64,000 nucleotides of DNA, from positions 10,170,562-10,234,561 of the forward strand of contig OY759217.1 in the NCBI GenBank assembly GCA_963662175.1. Direction: 5' to 3'. The first letter of the stretch is position 1. Each line of letters starts with the position of its first letter. Both the position numbers and the translations under genes were made by a program. The stretch comes from Aradus depressus (taxonomy: Eukaryota > Arthropoda > Insecta > Hemiptera > Aradidae). This document shows positions 56,000-64,000 of the stretch, piece by piece. Below the pieces are notes generated by a model. The model was not told where the DNA came from, ran no database searches, and saw only the letters and a program-made list of their open reading frames with translations.

Positions 56000-56640
56000 G
56001 ATAGTCGGTGAATCACCGGAAATGTTTCACCATACGAATAATTCATTTAAGTTGTCGCTCTCCCTTCGAAACCAATTGACCGTTTAAGCTAAAATTGAGT
56101 TGAATACATAGGGACTTCTAAATCCTCATACTAAAGTTTGTGTCGATATATTCATTGCATAGGCAGTTATTAGATGTTTTGTATTATACCACTTCCCATT
56201 ACATTCCCCCCTTCCCTTTGACTGATATGGCTAAAAATCAATAGGTCTCGTCCTCAGAGGGTTCTGGATACACTTATAAAATTTCGTATCGATACATTCA
56301 TTCTATCGGGAGTTAGAGACGGTCAGATACAGACACAACCCAACATAATGAATGTATCGACATGAAATTTTAAATGTGTATCCGGAACACTATAAAGACG
56401 ACACATTTTGATTTTCTGCTAAATCGGCCAAATGCTAGATGGGGATTAGGGGGAGGCTTAACACAAAGACTCTAATAACTGTCGTTGTAATGAATGTATC
56501 TACATAAAATTTCATATGTAAATTCAAAATCTCATAAGAAAGACACCTATTAATTTTCCACGGAATCGATCGAAGGGAAGGAAGGATCAGAGGGGATTCA
56601 ACTCAAAAATTATAAATAACTGCCAATCAAATGAATTTAT
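56000..56640. repeat. Family A, reverse then forward
   Basis: Reverse from AGTCGGTGAATCACCGGAAA to about 56335; forward from ATAATGAATGTATCGACATG with two further modules. Confidence 0.75.
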
Positions 56641-57070
56641 CGACACGAAATGTATGAGAATTCAGAAGTCTCTAAAGTAAAGTCAATCCATGATGAGGCC
56701 AGTCCTGATTTATGGATATGAGCCCTGGAATTTGAACTCACATCTGGAGAAGAGTTTCCAGAAGTTTGAAGAAAAAGTGTGATGAGGAAATTAGGAGGAC
56801 CGATCCAGAATAGAGAAACCCAGGAGTGGAGAGGATGAGAACAAACAGTGAGCTGAGGGACATCACACGACCAGGGCGCTGAAGACACGGCTGAAGTGGA
56901 TAAAACTGCTGGAAAAGGATGCCGTAGTACACTATGTTGTGAGCCTGTGGTGACAGATGGCGGTGTAGGAGGCTGGTGTGGCGGCTAAGGATCTTCAGAG
57001 TCCGTCGCTAGTGGAGTAAGTATGTAAGTCAACTATTGGCTTACAAACGGTCAATTGGGTTTGGAGCGAT
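56641..57070 (+). pseudogene. RTE-like LINE RT C-terminal remnant
   Basis: RPVLIYGYEPWNLNSHLEKS then FQKFEEKV; next frame MRKLGGPIQNRETQEWR; then RMRTNSELRDI; then RLKWIKLLEKDAVVHYVVSL. RP.L.YG.E.W, FE.KV.R...GP and R.N.EL are typical of the post-RT region of RTE-like LINEs. Stops and frameshifts throughout. It is inserted in or adjacent to a family A copy, whose tail resumes at about 57020. Confidence 0.65.
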
Positions 57071-57735
57071 ATTTTTTTAAATCGGTAGTAGGTACATAAG
57101 TAAAGTACAAACTGTAGTGACCCTACAGTAATGAGACACTATACACATGCGTGACTCGTTATGTCTGTTAAACCTGGCCATTGTTGACTTACCCTAGTCT
57201 AGTTGTGTCATCTATAAAGTTTATCCCGTTGATAAAATCACCTGTGAATAGTTGCCGTAGACTTGGCCGCCCTACAATTTTCTCCCTGAGTTACCTCAAG
57301 GAGCGCCACTTGCCAATCCGCCCACTATTGTCTCCCCATCTCTATTGTTTACTAACTTTACCCTGATTATAATTGCCCACCCTCAGAATATCCAGGTTTG
57401 ACATCAGCAAGGCGTGAGGAATCTCGTCTCCCTTCTTGTTCACTCCCTTCTAGTCTGCTAACGTATGTTCCCCCATAACTAGCTATTGTAGTAAACAGCC
57501 AAAGTTAGACTATCATTTCTTATAGTCTTATATTATTATCATGTTTGAATTTTTTCCTAGGTCGGAGACATTAAAACACGAAAAAAAGTTATTAGTTAAT
57601 CACCTACTTAACCATTTTTTGAGCTAAAAATCAATTTTTTTATCGATACATTTATTACAAAGACAGGAAAAGAGGAACCTACTATCATCGCAGAGAAGCC
57701 TAAGATACATACTTACTGCAGTATTATAACTGCGA
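57071..57735. other. Unassigned stretch
   Basis: No supported feature. Confidence 0.4.
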
Positions 57736-57739
57736 AGTA

Positions 57740-57880
57740 TAAGGCTAACATTGTCTTAAAATGACAACTCAGAATACATTTTTTTCAGACGTTTGATTGA
57801 TTTTTGCGAAAACGGTAGGTCTTATGGGAAATTGGTCATAATAGAAAATGTTCCTCGTGAAGTTCTCAACCACTAAAATT
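57740..57880 (-). repeat. Family B fragment, reverse
   Basis: TTTTGCGAAAACGGTAGGTC, then AATAGAAAATGTTCCTC. Confidence 0.55.
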
Positions 57881-57884
57881 TCGG

Positions 57885-58320
57885 TCAAATATTAGTGGAG
57901 TTTTCAAGAGAATTTCTTGTTTTCTGACCTCTAGATTCCAGATATGAAAAAACAAAAGTCAGTCTGTGAGCACGATAACTCCCGATAGAATGAATGTACC
58001 GACACAAAATTTTATATGTGAATCCAGAACACTCTTAATGACAAGATCTATTGATTTTCAGCCTCCGTTGTAATGAATGTATACACACTAAATTTTTATT
58101 TGTGAATCCAATACCCCATAAGGACTTAATTTTCCTCGGGAACGGCCGAAGGGAATAGGGGAGGTCGGAAGGGGCTCAACTTAAAAACCCCAGAACTACC
58201 GATGTAATGAATGTATCGACATGAAATTTCATATTTAACGTCATAACCTGGCCAATTTCAGCGATATTGGTTGAAGGGAAGAGGGTTTCAAGAGAGGGTT
58301 AACTCAAAAACTCTAATAAG
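57885..58320 (+). repeat. Family A, forward copy
   Basis: TTTTCTGACCTCTAGATTCC, GCACGATAACTCCCGATAG, and modules at 57985, 58070 and 58205 with GAACGGCCGAAGGGAATAGG. Confidence 0.75.
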
Positions 58321-59025
58321 TGACGTTGTTGGGGCGATTTTTCTATTTATTATCGAGAGTTTGGAAAATAATTAGATATGTTATATCTATATATATTATA
58401 TTGTTCTTCAGTTAATGGAAAAATCCGAAATAGTAAAATAAGTACGAAGTGTTAGTTCGTTGTGAGGTAACTTATTTCCGCACATCTTTACAAATGTCTG
58501 TTCATTGTGACTTGGTAGTGTACCAGTGTACCAAAATTGTCGAAATTCTTCTGGAAGAAACACTGGAAAAAGGGAATCTACTGTAGTGAGATAATATCGA
58601 TGTTAATAACATTTTATTTATAACAAAATGTAAAAAACAAGAACAAGTCTGAACTCTAGAAAAGGAACTGGCATTTTAATTTAATTGTAATAGATAAACG
58701 CTTACAAAGAAGGGTTTAATCCTTGGATTAAAACGACTTTTTCCTGATTTATAGATCGTTTTTGCTTTTAGTCCAGCTCTGAAACTAAGCCAAGCAGTCA
58801 GAAACTAACTGACCAACTCTGTAAGTCTTTTACATAAATTGGACAATAAATAAAATAAATCCTCGGTTGGTTGGCTCAGAAAATCCTCCTGTAACCCCTG
58901 CAAGAGGAAGGACCGTTGTGAGGACCTTCGGTCTGTAAGACTTCATGCGTCACTACCATCTAATTTAACAGAGTTCAGTATTAGTATTATTACAAATTAA
59001 TAGGTTTATTATTTTTGTTCTTACT
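58321..59025. other. Unassigned stretch
   Basis: No ORF or repeat recognised. Confidence 0.4.
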
Positions 59026-59029
59026 AAGT

Positions 59030-59395
59030 ATTCGGGAAGTTATTTAATCGGTCAGATTTTCATGTTTTCCGACCTCTAGATTCCAAAAACAAATGTCTGA
59101 CTGTCTGTCTATGTGGTTAGGTTTTATGACTCATGCCCGGGCTTTAACTACGAGGTCATATCGTCCACTACCAGAGCGTTCTTTCGTCAGAGTCCTAAAT
59201 TTTGCCTACCCAAAATTTTTATTCACCTAGGCCAGGGTCTTTAAAGTGTACCTACCTGAGATCGTACAGGCTCGGGACCATCGCTTAACGTCCCATCCGA
59301 AGGATGGTGTGCTTAAGTTTATTTTATCTGGGAGGTAAGGGCCTCGGCCGGGTTTCGAACTCGCGACCTTGAGCTCAAACGGCAAGCATTCATCA
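59030..59395 (-). mobile_element. SINE, reverse, inserted in a family A fragment
   Basis: 59030-59110 is family A (TATTCGGGAAGTTATTTAAT). The SINE runs from GGTTAGGTTTTATGACTC (59115) to GCGACCTTGAGCTCAAACG (59382). The tail keeps GGTTAGG; the CCAGAG hairpin is partly deleted. Confidence 0.88.
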
Positions 59396-59938
59396 TTTAT
59401 ATATCTCTTCTAAATAATTTAGAACAAAAAAAGGAGTTCCTATTTTAAATTGCTAGAAGTTATGCTCCTGATTTTATGAAACTTGGATTATTTTCTTCAC
59501 TAGAGATTATTCCTTCTTCTCCTGATCTATCTACTTCACCTTCTTCTGATCTATTTGATTTCAAAGTGAGACAATTTTTCCTTCAATGTCATTTATTTTG
59601 TTAACTTATAATTTTCGTTGTAGAAGTTTCTTCTCAGCCTAGGTTCTCTTCTTGTTTTTAGGGCGGTTATTAAACTTATTTATTCAACAGAATTAATGTG
59701 TTTATGCATAATTGACTAATTTTTATCATTAATTATTTTAACCAATCTTTCGAGTTCTATTATTAAAGAAAATCTCGACAGTTTTGCCAACATAAACTAT
59801 GTACGTCCACTTTCCTTTAGTTTCTCCTGTTTCTTTTCACAGATTATTTATTTAAAATATAAAAAATTATTTTAACAACCTTCTCAAATTTAGTACAATG
59901 TTTTTTTTATAAGATTTGCTTTCACTTTTTTGTCATTG
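59396..59938. other. Unassigned AT-rich stretch
   Basis: No supported feature. Confidence 0.4.
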
Positions 59939-59941
59939 CTT

Positions 59942-60185
59942 CGAATGAATGAATGAATAACTTTATTGCTCATAAAGAATTATATTACAGTAATACATAA
60001 TCATAAAACAATTTATAAATATTAGGACTAAACTAAAATAAAACAAAGCAGATAAGATCAATTAACAAAACAATAGGAATGATTTCTACTAAAATAAAAT
60101 AAAATAACTTGATTCTGAAAACAAGGAATAAAAAACGTACAAAAAATAATAGAATAATTGAAATAAAGGATGTTGTCTTTCCACT
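59942..60185 (-). mobile_element. LINE 3' end with (ATTC)n tail
   Basis: Minus strand ends GAGCAATAAAGTTATTC then (ATTC)3. A tail of short tandem repeats after AATAAA suggests a CR1- or RTE-like LINE; the coding part is absent. Confidence 0.5.
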
Positions 60186-60403
60186 GTTTTATTTTACACC
60201 AGACATCATCAGTGGTTCATCCCACTCACACAGCACAGCGGTTAGAAGACAACATCTTACTATCACATATGAATAGAATAATTCACCTATGGTAGGGGTC
60301 TTTAAGGCCCGGCGCATATTGGACCCAGCCCACGCGCAGCCCAGACCATGGGATGGGTCGAGTACCGCATTTTGAACCCAGTTGTTGTTACCCAGGTTTC
60401 GCG

Positions 60404-60628
60404 ATGTCAGCGTCAGAACTCCTCCTGGATTTAGAATCCGAGTCAGAACATGAAGAAGTGGTTGTACTATATTCGTTAATGAAGAGGAGCAGAAGTAAAA
60501 ATATTTATTTAGCTGGCAGGAAAACATACGGAGAGTTCAACCTGTTTCAGCAAGTTCCTCATAGTGTTTTTAAAAATAGTTTTCGGCTGAGCCGGGAGCA
60601 GTTTAGTGAATTACTATTAATACTATAA
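60404..60628 (+). pseudogene. HARBI1-like transposase N-terminus
   Basis: 75 codons from ATG at 60404: acidic start (ELLLDLESESEHEE), then RKTYGEFNLFQQ and FKNSFRLSREQFSELL. YG.F followed by F...FR.S...F..LL is the start of PIF/Harbinger nucleases. The frame runs into (TA)-rich filler at about 60605-60800, and no DDE core remains. Confidence 0.6.
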
Positions 60629-60800
60629 TATATACTTTATTTATAATAATGTATACTATATATAATATATACTATATTTATAATAAATGTATAATATATA
60701 CTATAATTATTAATACTTTAATTAATAATTACTATATTACTATTAATACTAATTACTTTAATTACTATTACTGAATTACTAATTACTTTAGTGAATTACA
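60605..60800. repeat. AT-rich expansion inside the Harbinger element
   Basis: Repeated AATATATACTATA- and AATTACTTTAATTACT-type units replace the transposase body. Confidence 0.75.
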
Positions 60801-61226
60801 GTTAATTGGAATGGCTCCGAACGATTTCTATTAATTTTTCGAGCTCCATTTGGAAAGCACAATGGGACTCACGCCCACGAAATCTGTGCGGAGAGGACAA
60901 ACGTTCCCACGCGTGGGTCCCAACAGACTGGGCTAGCCATGGGCTGGGTCTAATGTGCGGCGACTCATTCAATGCAGTGCTTCACAGAACCACCCACGCG
61001 TGGGCTGGGCGTGTGCTGTGCGTGGGCTGGGTCCAATATGCGCCGGGCCTAACGAGTGCCTGACAGGCTCAGGACCATCGCTTAACGCCCCATCCGAAGG
61101 ACGGTGTGCTTAAGGTTTTTTTTTTTAGCTCCCAGATAAATTAAACTACGGGCCTCGGCCAGTTTTTGAACATGTGACCTTGAGCTCAGTAAGCAAGCAC
61201 GCATAGCACAGAGCTACATGGCGCCC

Positions 61227-61655
61227 TCTGAAACGATTAATAAAAAAATGTATATAAAATAAAACTCTAAGTAGGTAAACATTAGTATTTTAGAGTTAAC
61301 TCCAACCTTGGGAGAACAAATAAATAAATATCATGAAGCTTCTGTTCATCTGAATTAGTAGGTGTTATTTACTATTAGTAAATTGTGGAGATGTGTTGTT
61401 GAGAGACATCTATCGGATGCATCCTACTATCAGAGTTATATTATAAACTAGCAGTAATACTCGACGTTGCAGGTGAAATTCCATGGCAATCCGATCATCC
61501 GTTAATGAGCTAGCACTATCCTTATGCTCAGGGCCCCCCACAACCCCCCTTTCCCTGAGTGAATTTTGAGACGCATAGCCTATTTTTCAGTGGGGTTCCA
61601 AGGGATTCTACATGTGAAGTTTCATGAAAATCCGTCAAGCGGAACCACTCTCGTT
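61227..61655. other. Unassigned; decayed repeat at 61440-61650
   Basis: ATGTGAAGTTTCATGAAAAT then CCGTCAAGCGG resembles the common 3' end of insect RTE/SINE elements (TTTCATGAAAATCGGT). Partial only. Confidence 0.4.
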
Positions 61656-61657
61656 TC

Positions 61658-61980
61658 AGAGGGCGCCATGCGAGCTTGCTTACTCAGCTCAAGGTCGCAG
61701 GTTCAAAACCTGGCCGAGGCCCTTAGTTTATTTTATCTGAGAGCTAAAAAAAAAAAAACTTAAGCACGCCATCCTTCGGATGAGGCGTTACGCGATGGTC
61801 CCGAGCCTGTACGGTACTCGTTAAAGACTCCTACCATAGGTGAAAAAAAATTTAGGGTAGAAACGTTTAGAATCCCCACAGTAGGTCGGGCTCATGTCCA
61901 CCAGAGTGACGAAAGTGCTCTACGGTAGTAGGCGATATGACCTTGTAGTTAAAGCCCGGGATAGGAGTCATAATAACTAA
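61658..61980 (+). mobile_element. SINE, forward, head partly deleted
   Basis: GAGGGCGCC joined to ATGCGAGCTTGC (A box lost), B box GGTTCAAAACC, body, and GAGTCATAATAACTAAATAA end. Confidence 0.88.
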
Positions 61981-61984
61981 ATAA

Positions 61985-62170
61985 CTCTAATGTGGAAAGA
62001 ACATAAATATTTTCAATGGAATTTCATATTTCCCAACTCCCATTCCAAAAATGATTTGTTCACCTATTGATTTCAGCTAAAGCAGCCGAAGAAAAAAGGG
62101 GGTGGAGGTCATATAAATACTCCAATAACTTACAATGTAAGGAATATATCGAGAGGAAATTGGCCAAAGA
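61985..62170 (+). repeat. Family A fragment
   Basis: AATTTCATATTTCCCAACTC, AAAGCAGCCGAAGAAAAAAG and AATGTAAGGAATATATCGAG. Confidence 0.55.
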
Positions 62171-62187
62171 GGTTTATGTGTTTTTTA

Positions 62188-62352
62188 AACTTCTCTGGGA
62201 TGTTGATATGTTAATTTTTTCTAGAGGTGTCTTCTTTTTTTGACAATATTTCGGGACACTTCGACCGTTCATAGTGACCAGAAGAAGGGGCATAAAAGTT
62301 TCCCAAAATATTGTCAAAAAAAGAAGACACCTCTGGAAAAATCAACAAAAAG
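62188..62352. mobile_element. Foldback element, copy 3
   Basis: AAACTTCTCTGGGATGTTG, then arms 62215-62272 and 62277-62345 with AGAGGTGTCTTCTTTTTTTG / CAAAAAAAGAAGACACCTCT. Confidence 0.88.
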
Positions 62353-62737
62353 GTTTAGTGGAAATGTGGAAACTTAGTTGATAATATAAATAATAATTTG
62401 ATCTGTGGAAATACATAACCATGATTTACTTGAAATTAGATAGATATTTCAAATAACCGACATTACTGGCCATCATATTGGTCTGATTCATTAGTTTGAA
62501 ATGTCCATCAAAGGACCCTGAAGTGGGTCGCGGTAACCCTGTCAAACGGCTAATTCACTTATCCGCTGCATCGGGAATCCACTCACATTCAAATCCTCAT
62601 TTATTATTAAACTTTAATTGTATAGTTATTTTTCATCTCTGATAAAATGGATTTTATTAACACTTTTGGTATGATCTGTTTCCGGGCAGTTTTCGACCCC
62701 TAAGCTCATTGCTGTCTTATTGTACTCCCTATTTAAC
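62353..62737. other. Unassigned stretch
   Basis: No supported feature. Confidence 0.4.
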
Positions 62738-62990
62738 GAAGAAACGTTATGTTAATATTTAGTGATACCAATTAAAGAAACGTTATGTTAATATTTAGTG
62801 ATACCAATTAAAGAAACGTTATGTTAATATTTAGTGATACCAATTAAAGAAACGTTATGTTAATATTTAGTGATACCAATTAAAGAAACGTTATGTTAAT
62901 ATTTAGTGATACCAATTAAAGAAACGTTATGTTAATATTTAGTGATACCAATTAAAGAAACGTTATGTTAATATTTATTGATACAAATTA
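62738..62990. repeat. 36-bp minisatellite, 7 units
   Basis: Unit AAAGAAACGTTATGTTAATA then TTTAGTGATACCAATT. The first six are almost identical; the seventh diverges (TTTATTGATACAAATT). Confidence 0.97.
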
Positions 62991-63009
62991 AAAGAGAAAA
63001 TATAAAAAT

Positions 63010-63310
63010 ATTAGGTGAATCACCGACAATTTACTTCCCCAGCGCGAATTAATTAAATTTTTGTTGTCCCTCTGAAACTAATTCAACAATTTTCTTTAAT
63101 TTTTTTTTTTTTTTTCCTTTTTTTGATATCAGGGGTCGGAAATCATGAAATTACATAATTTCCCCATAGTTTGGGAAGTAAAAAAATTATATAAAATAAA
63201 TGAGCAAGCACACACACCACTGAGCTACCGGCGCCCTCTGGATACACATAACATTTCGACTCTTTATTATCTGATTACATAACTTCTCCTGTACATCGTA
63301 TAGATGGGGA
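63010..63310 (-). repeat. Family A, reverse, with a SINE head fragment at 63200-63237
   Basis: GGTGAATCACCGACAATTTA, ACTTCCCCAGCGCG, and terminus CATCGTATAGATGGGGATG. The SINE head complement CACTGAGCTACCGGCGCC lies inside. Confidence 0.7.
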
Positions 63311-63324
63311 TGTAAAAAAAAATA

Positions 63325-63490
63325 ATAGTGGAGAATTCTATACAAGATAGTGGTGAATACTATACAAGATAGTGGTGAATACTATACATGTTTGTTGTGA
63401 ATACTAGACATATTTGTGGTGCTACACGTTTGTGGTGATTACTACATATGATATTGGTGAATACTATTCATCTTTGTGGTCTGAAAGTAT
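63325..63490. repeat. Degenerate ~23-bp tandem repeat
   Basis: GATAGTGGTGAATACTATAC repeats about seven times with growing divergence (TTTGTTGTGAATACTAGACA, GATATTGGTGAATACTATTC). Confidence 0.8.
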
Positions 63491-63710
63491 TCATGATATG
63501 ACCTCGAGACGTGACAGGTCGGTATCATTAGTTATTATTAAATAACATATCCGAGGTTTTTTTGTATTTTATATTAATTTAAAAGTATCGATGAGTAGTA
63601 CTCATATACAGAGATTCATTATAATGTAAGAACCCAAATCCAGATATATTCTCATTTTATTTATCCTATTGTTTTATATTTAATTTAACTATCTTTATTG
63701 TATGTTTCAG

Positions 63711-63911
63711 GTCATTATATGCAAGCGTGGAAGAGAGGCATTGCAATTCTGACGGCAGGCAGCGTCAAAGTGAGTCCAGACGACCGGTTTCGTCTCGTCG
63801 ATGGATACAATTTGGAAATCCGCGACGTCCAGACACAAGACGCAGGCGACTATGTTTGTCAGATAGCAACCCTGGTGCCACAGGAGATCACTCACACCGT
63901 AGAGATCCTAG
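63711..63911 (+). CDS. Exon of Ig-superfamily cell-adhesion gene (second half of V-type Ig domain)
   Basis: A 201-nt exon between TATGTTTCAG and GTAAGCG, phase 1 at both ends, in frame with 45373-45495. It encodes YMQAWKRGIAILTAGSVKV (C-strand Trp), RFRLVDGYNLEIRD, then QDAGDYVCQIATL (F-strand DxGxYxC) and EITHTVEIL before the next domain. This pattern is close to the first Ig domain of klingon-like and lachesin-like insect proteins, extracellular homophilic adhesion molecules of neurons and glia. The following exon should start the second Ig domain and lies outside the window. High GC relative to neighbours supports coding. Family confidence is high, orthologue identity low. Confidence 0.92.
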
Positions 63912-64000
63912 GTAAGCGTTTTCTCTCCATTAGTCCACGAGTTATCCCATATCGCACCTCGAATTGAATAAAGACCTTTTTTTTAAAAAATTTACAATTA

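Larger units (their letters stand above)
60306..61049 (+). mobile_element. PIF/Harbinger non-autonomous element, 30-bp TIRs, TAA duplication
   Basis: Starts GGCCCGGCGCATATTGGACC and ends with the exact complement; the match runs 30 bp. Flanked by TAA (60303-60305 and 61050-61052), the Harbinger-type 3-bp target. Subterminal GTGGGCTGGG motifs recur on both sides. 744 bp. Confidence 0.95.
60283..61226 (-). mobile_element. SINE, reverse, split by a Harbinger element
   Basis: 60283-60305 (ATTCACCTATGGTAGGGGTC) and 61053-61226 (GAGTGCCTGACAGGCTCAGG to GAGCTACATGGCGCCCTC) form one SINE once the insertion and its TAA duplication are removed. Confidence 0.88.
45496..63710 (+). other. Intron of ~18.2 kb splitting an Ig domain
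   Basis: Donor GTAAGTAC at 45496 and acceptor TATGTTTCAG ending 63710, phase 1. Filled with SINEs, family A/B repeats, DNA transposons and LINE relics listed individually. Confidence 0.85.

Noticed and set aside
60189..60527. 112-codon minus ORF
   Set aside because: Covers a SINE remnant and the Harbinger TIR in antisense.
62738..62990. CRISPR-like array of 36-bp repeats
   Set aside because: Units are directly contiguous with no spacers, and the genome is plainly eukaryotic.

Overview
The window looks like intronic and intergenic DNA from an insect (arthropod) genome; finer placement is not possible by eye. It is AT-rich, homopolymer-rich and packed with eukaryotic transposons. The only host gene visible is one immunoglobulin-superfamily cell-adhesion gene on the plus strand. 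Two consecutive exons are seen (45373-45495 and 63711-63911), separated by an intron of about 18.2 kb. Both have AG/GT splice borders and are joined in phase 1. Together they encode one V-type Ig domain (B-strand Cys in the first exon, Trp and DxGxYxC in the second) resembling the klingon/lachesin group. Sequence upstream of 45373 may be an earlier intron of the same gene or its 5' flank; no other exon was recognised.

Left end, 1-3.8 kb, minus strand: the 5' part of an LTR retrotransposon. Reading right to left it has a long LTR with tandem repeats, an 18-nt tRNA-Lys primer binding site, a leader, a 532-aa Gag, an A AAA AAC slippery site abutting the gag stop, and the start of a -1 frame pro/pol reading frame carrying a G-patch. 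The window edge cuts it.

4-15.8 kb: nested small elements. These are two pogo/Tigger-type DNA elements (one still holding the transposase C-terminus), Jockey-type LINE 3' ends, tRNA-derived SINEs with a CCTAA-repeat tail, and several copies of two unnamed dispersed repeats, here called family A and family B.

15.8-21.2 kb: a full-length, apparently intact two-ORF LINE (ORF1 with three CCHC knuckles; ORF2 with APE endonuclease, RT, RNase H and C-terminal CCHC), with a 12-bp target-site duplication and a poly(A) tail.

21.2-45.3 kb and 45.5-63.7 kb: more family A/B copies, SINEs (two interrupted or partnered by DNA transposons), 5'-truncated LINE remnants (Jockey-like, RTE-like, RNase-H bearing), a Penelope-like GIY-YIG remnant, a Tc1-like element with long inverted arms and a SINE inside it, a PIF/Harbinger element inserted in a SINE, a foldback family of at least three copies, a perfect 66-bp palindrome and a 36-bp minisatellite.

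No microbial-type system, CRISPR array or operon is present. The most unusual material is the modular family A repeat, the telomere-motif-tailed SINE, the foldback elements and the frameshift/G-patch arrangement in the LTR element.
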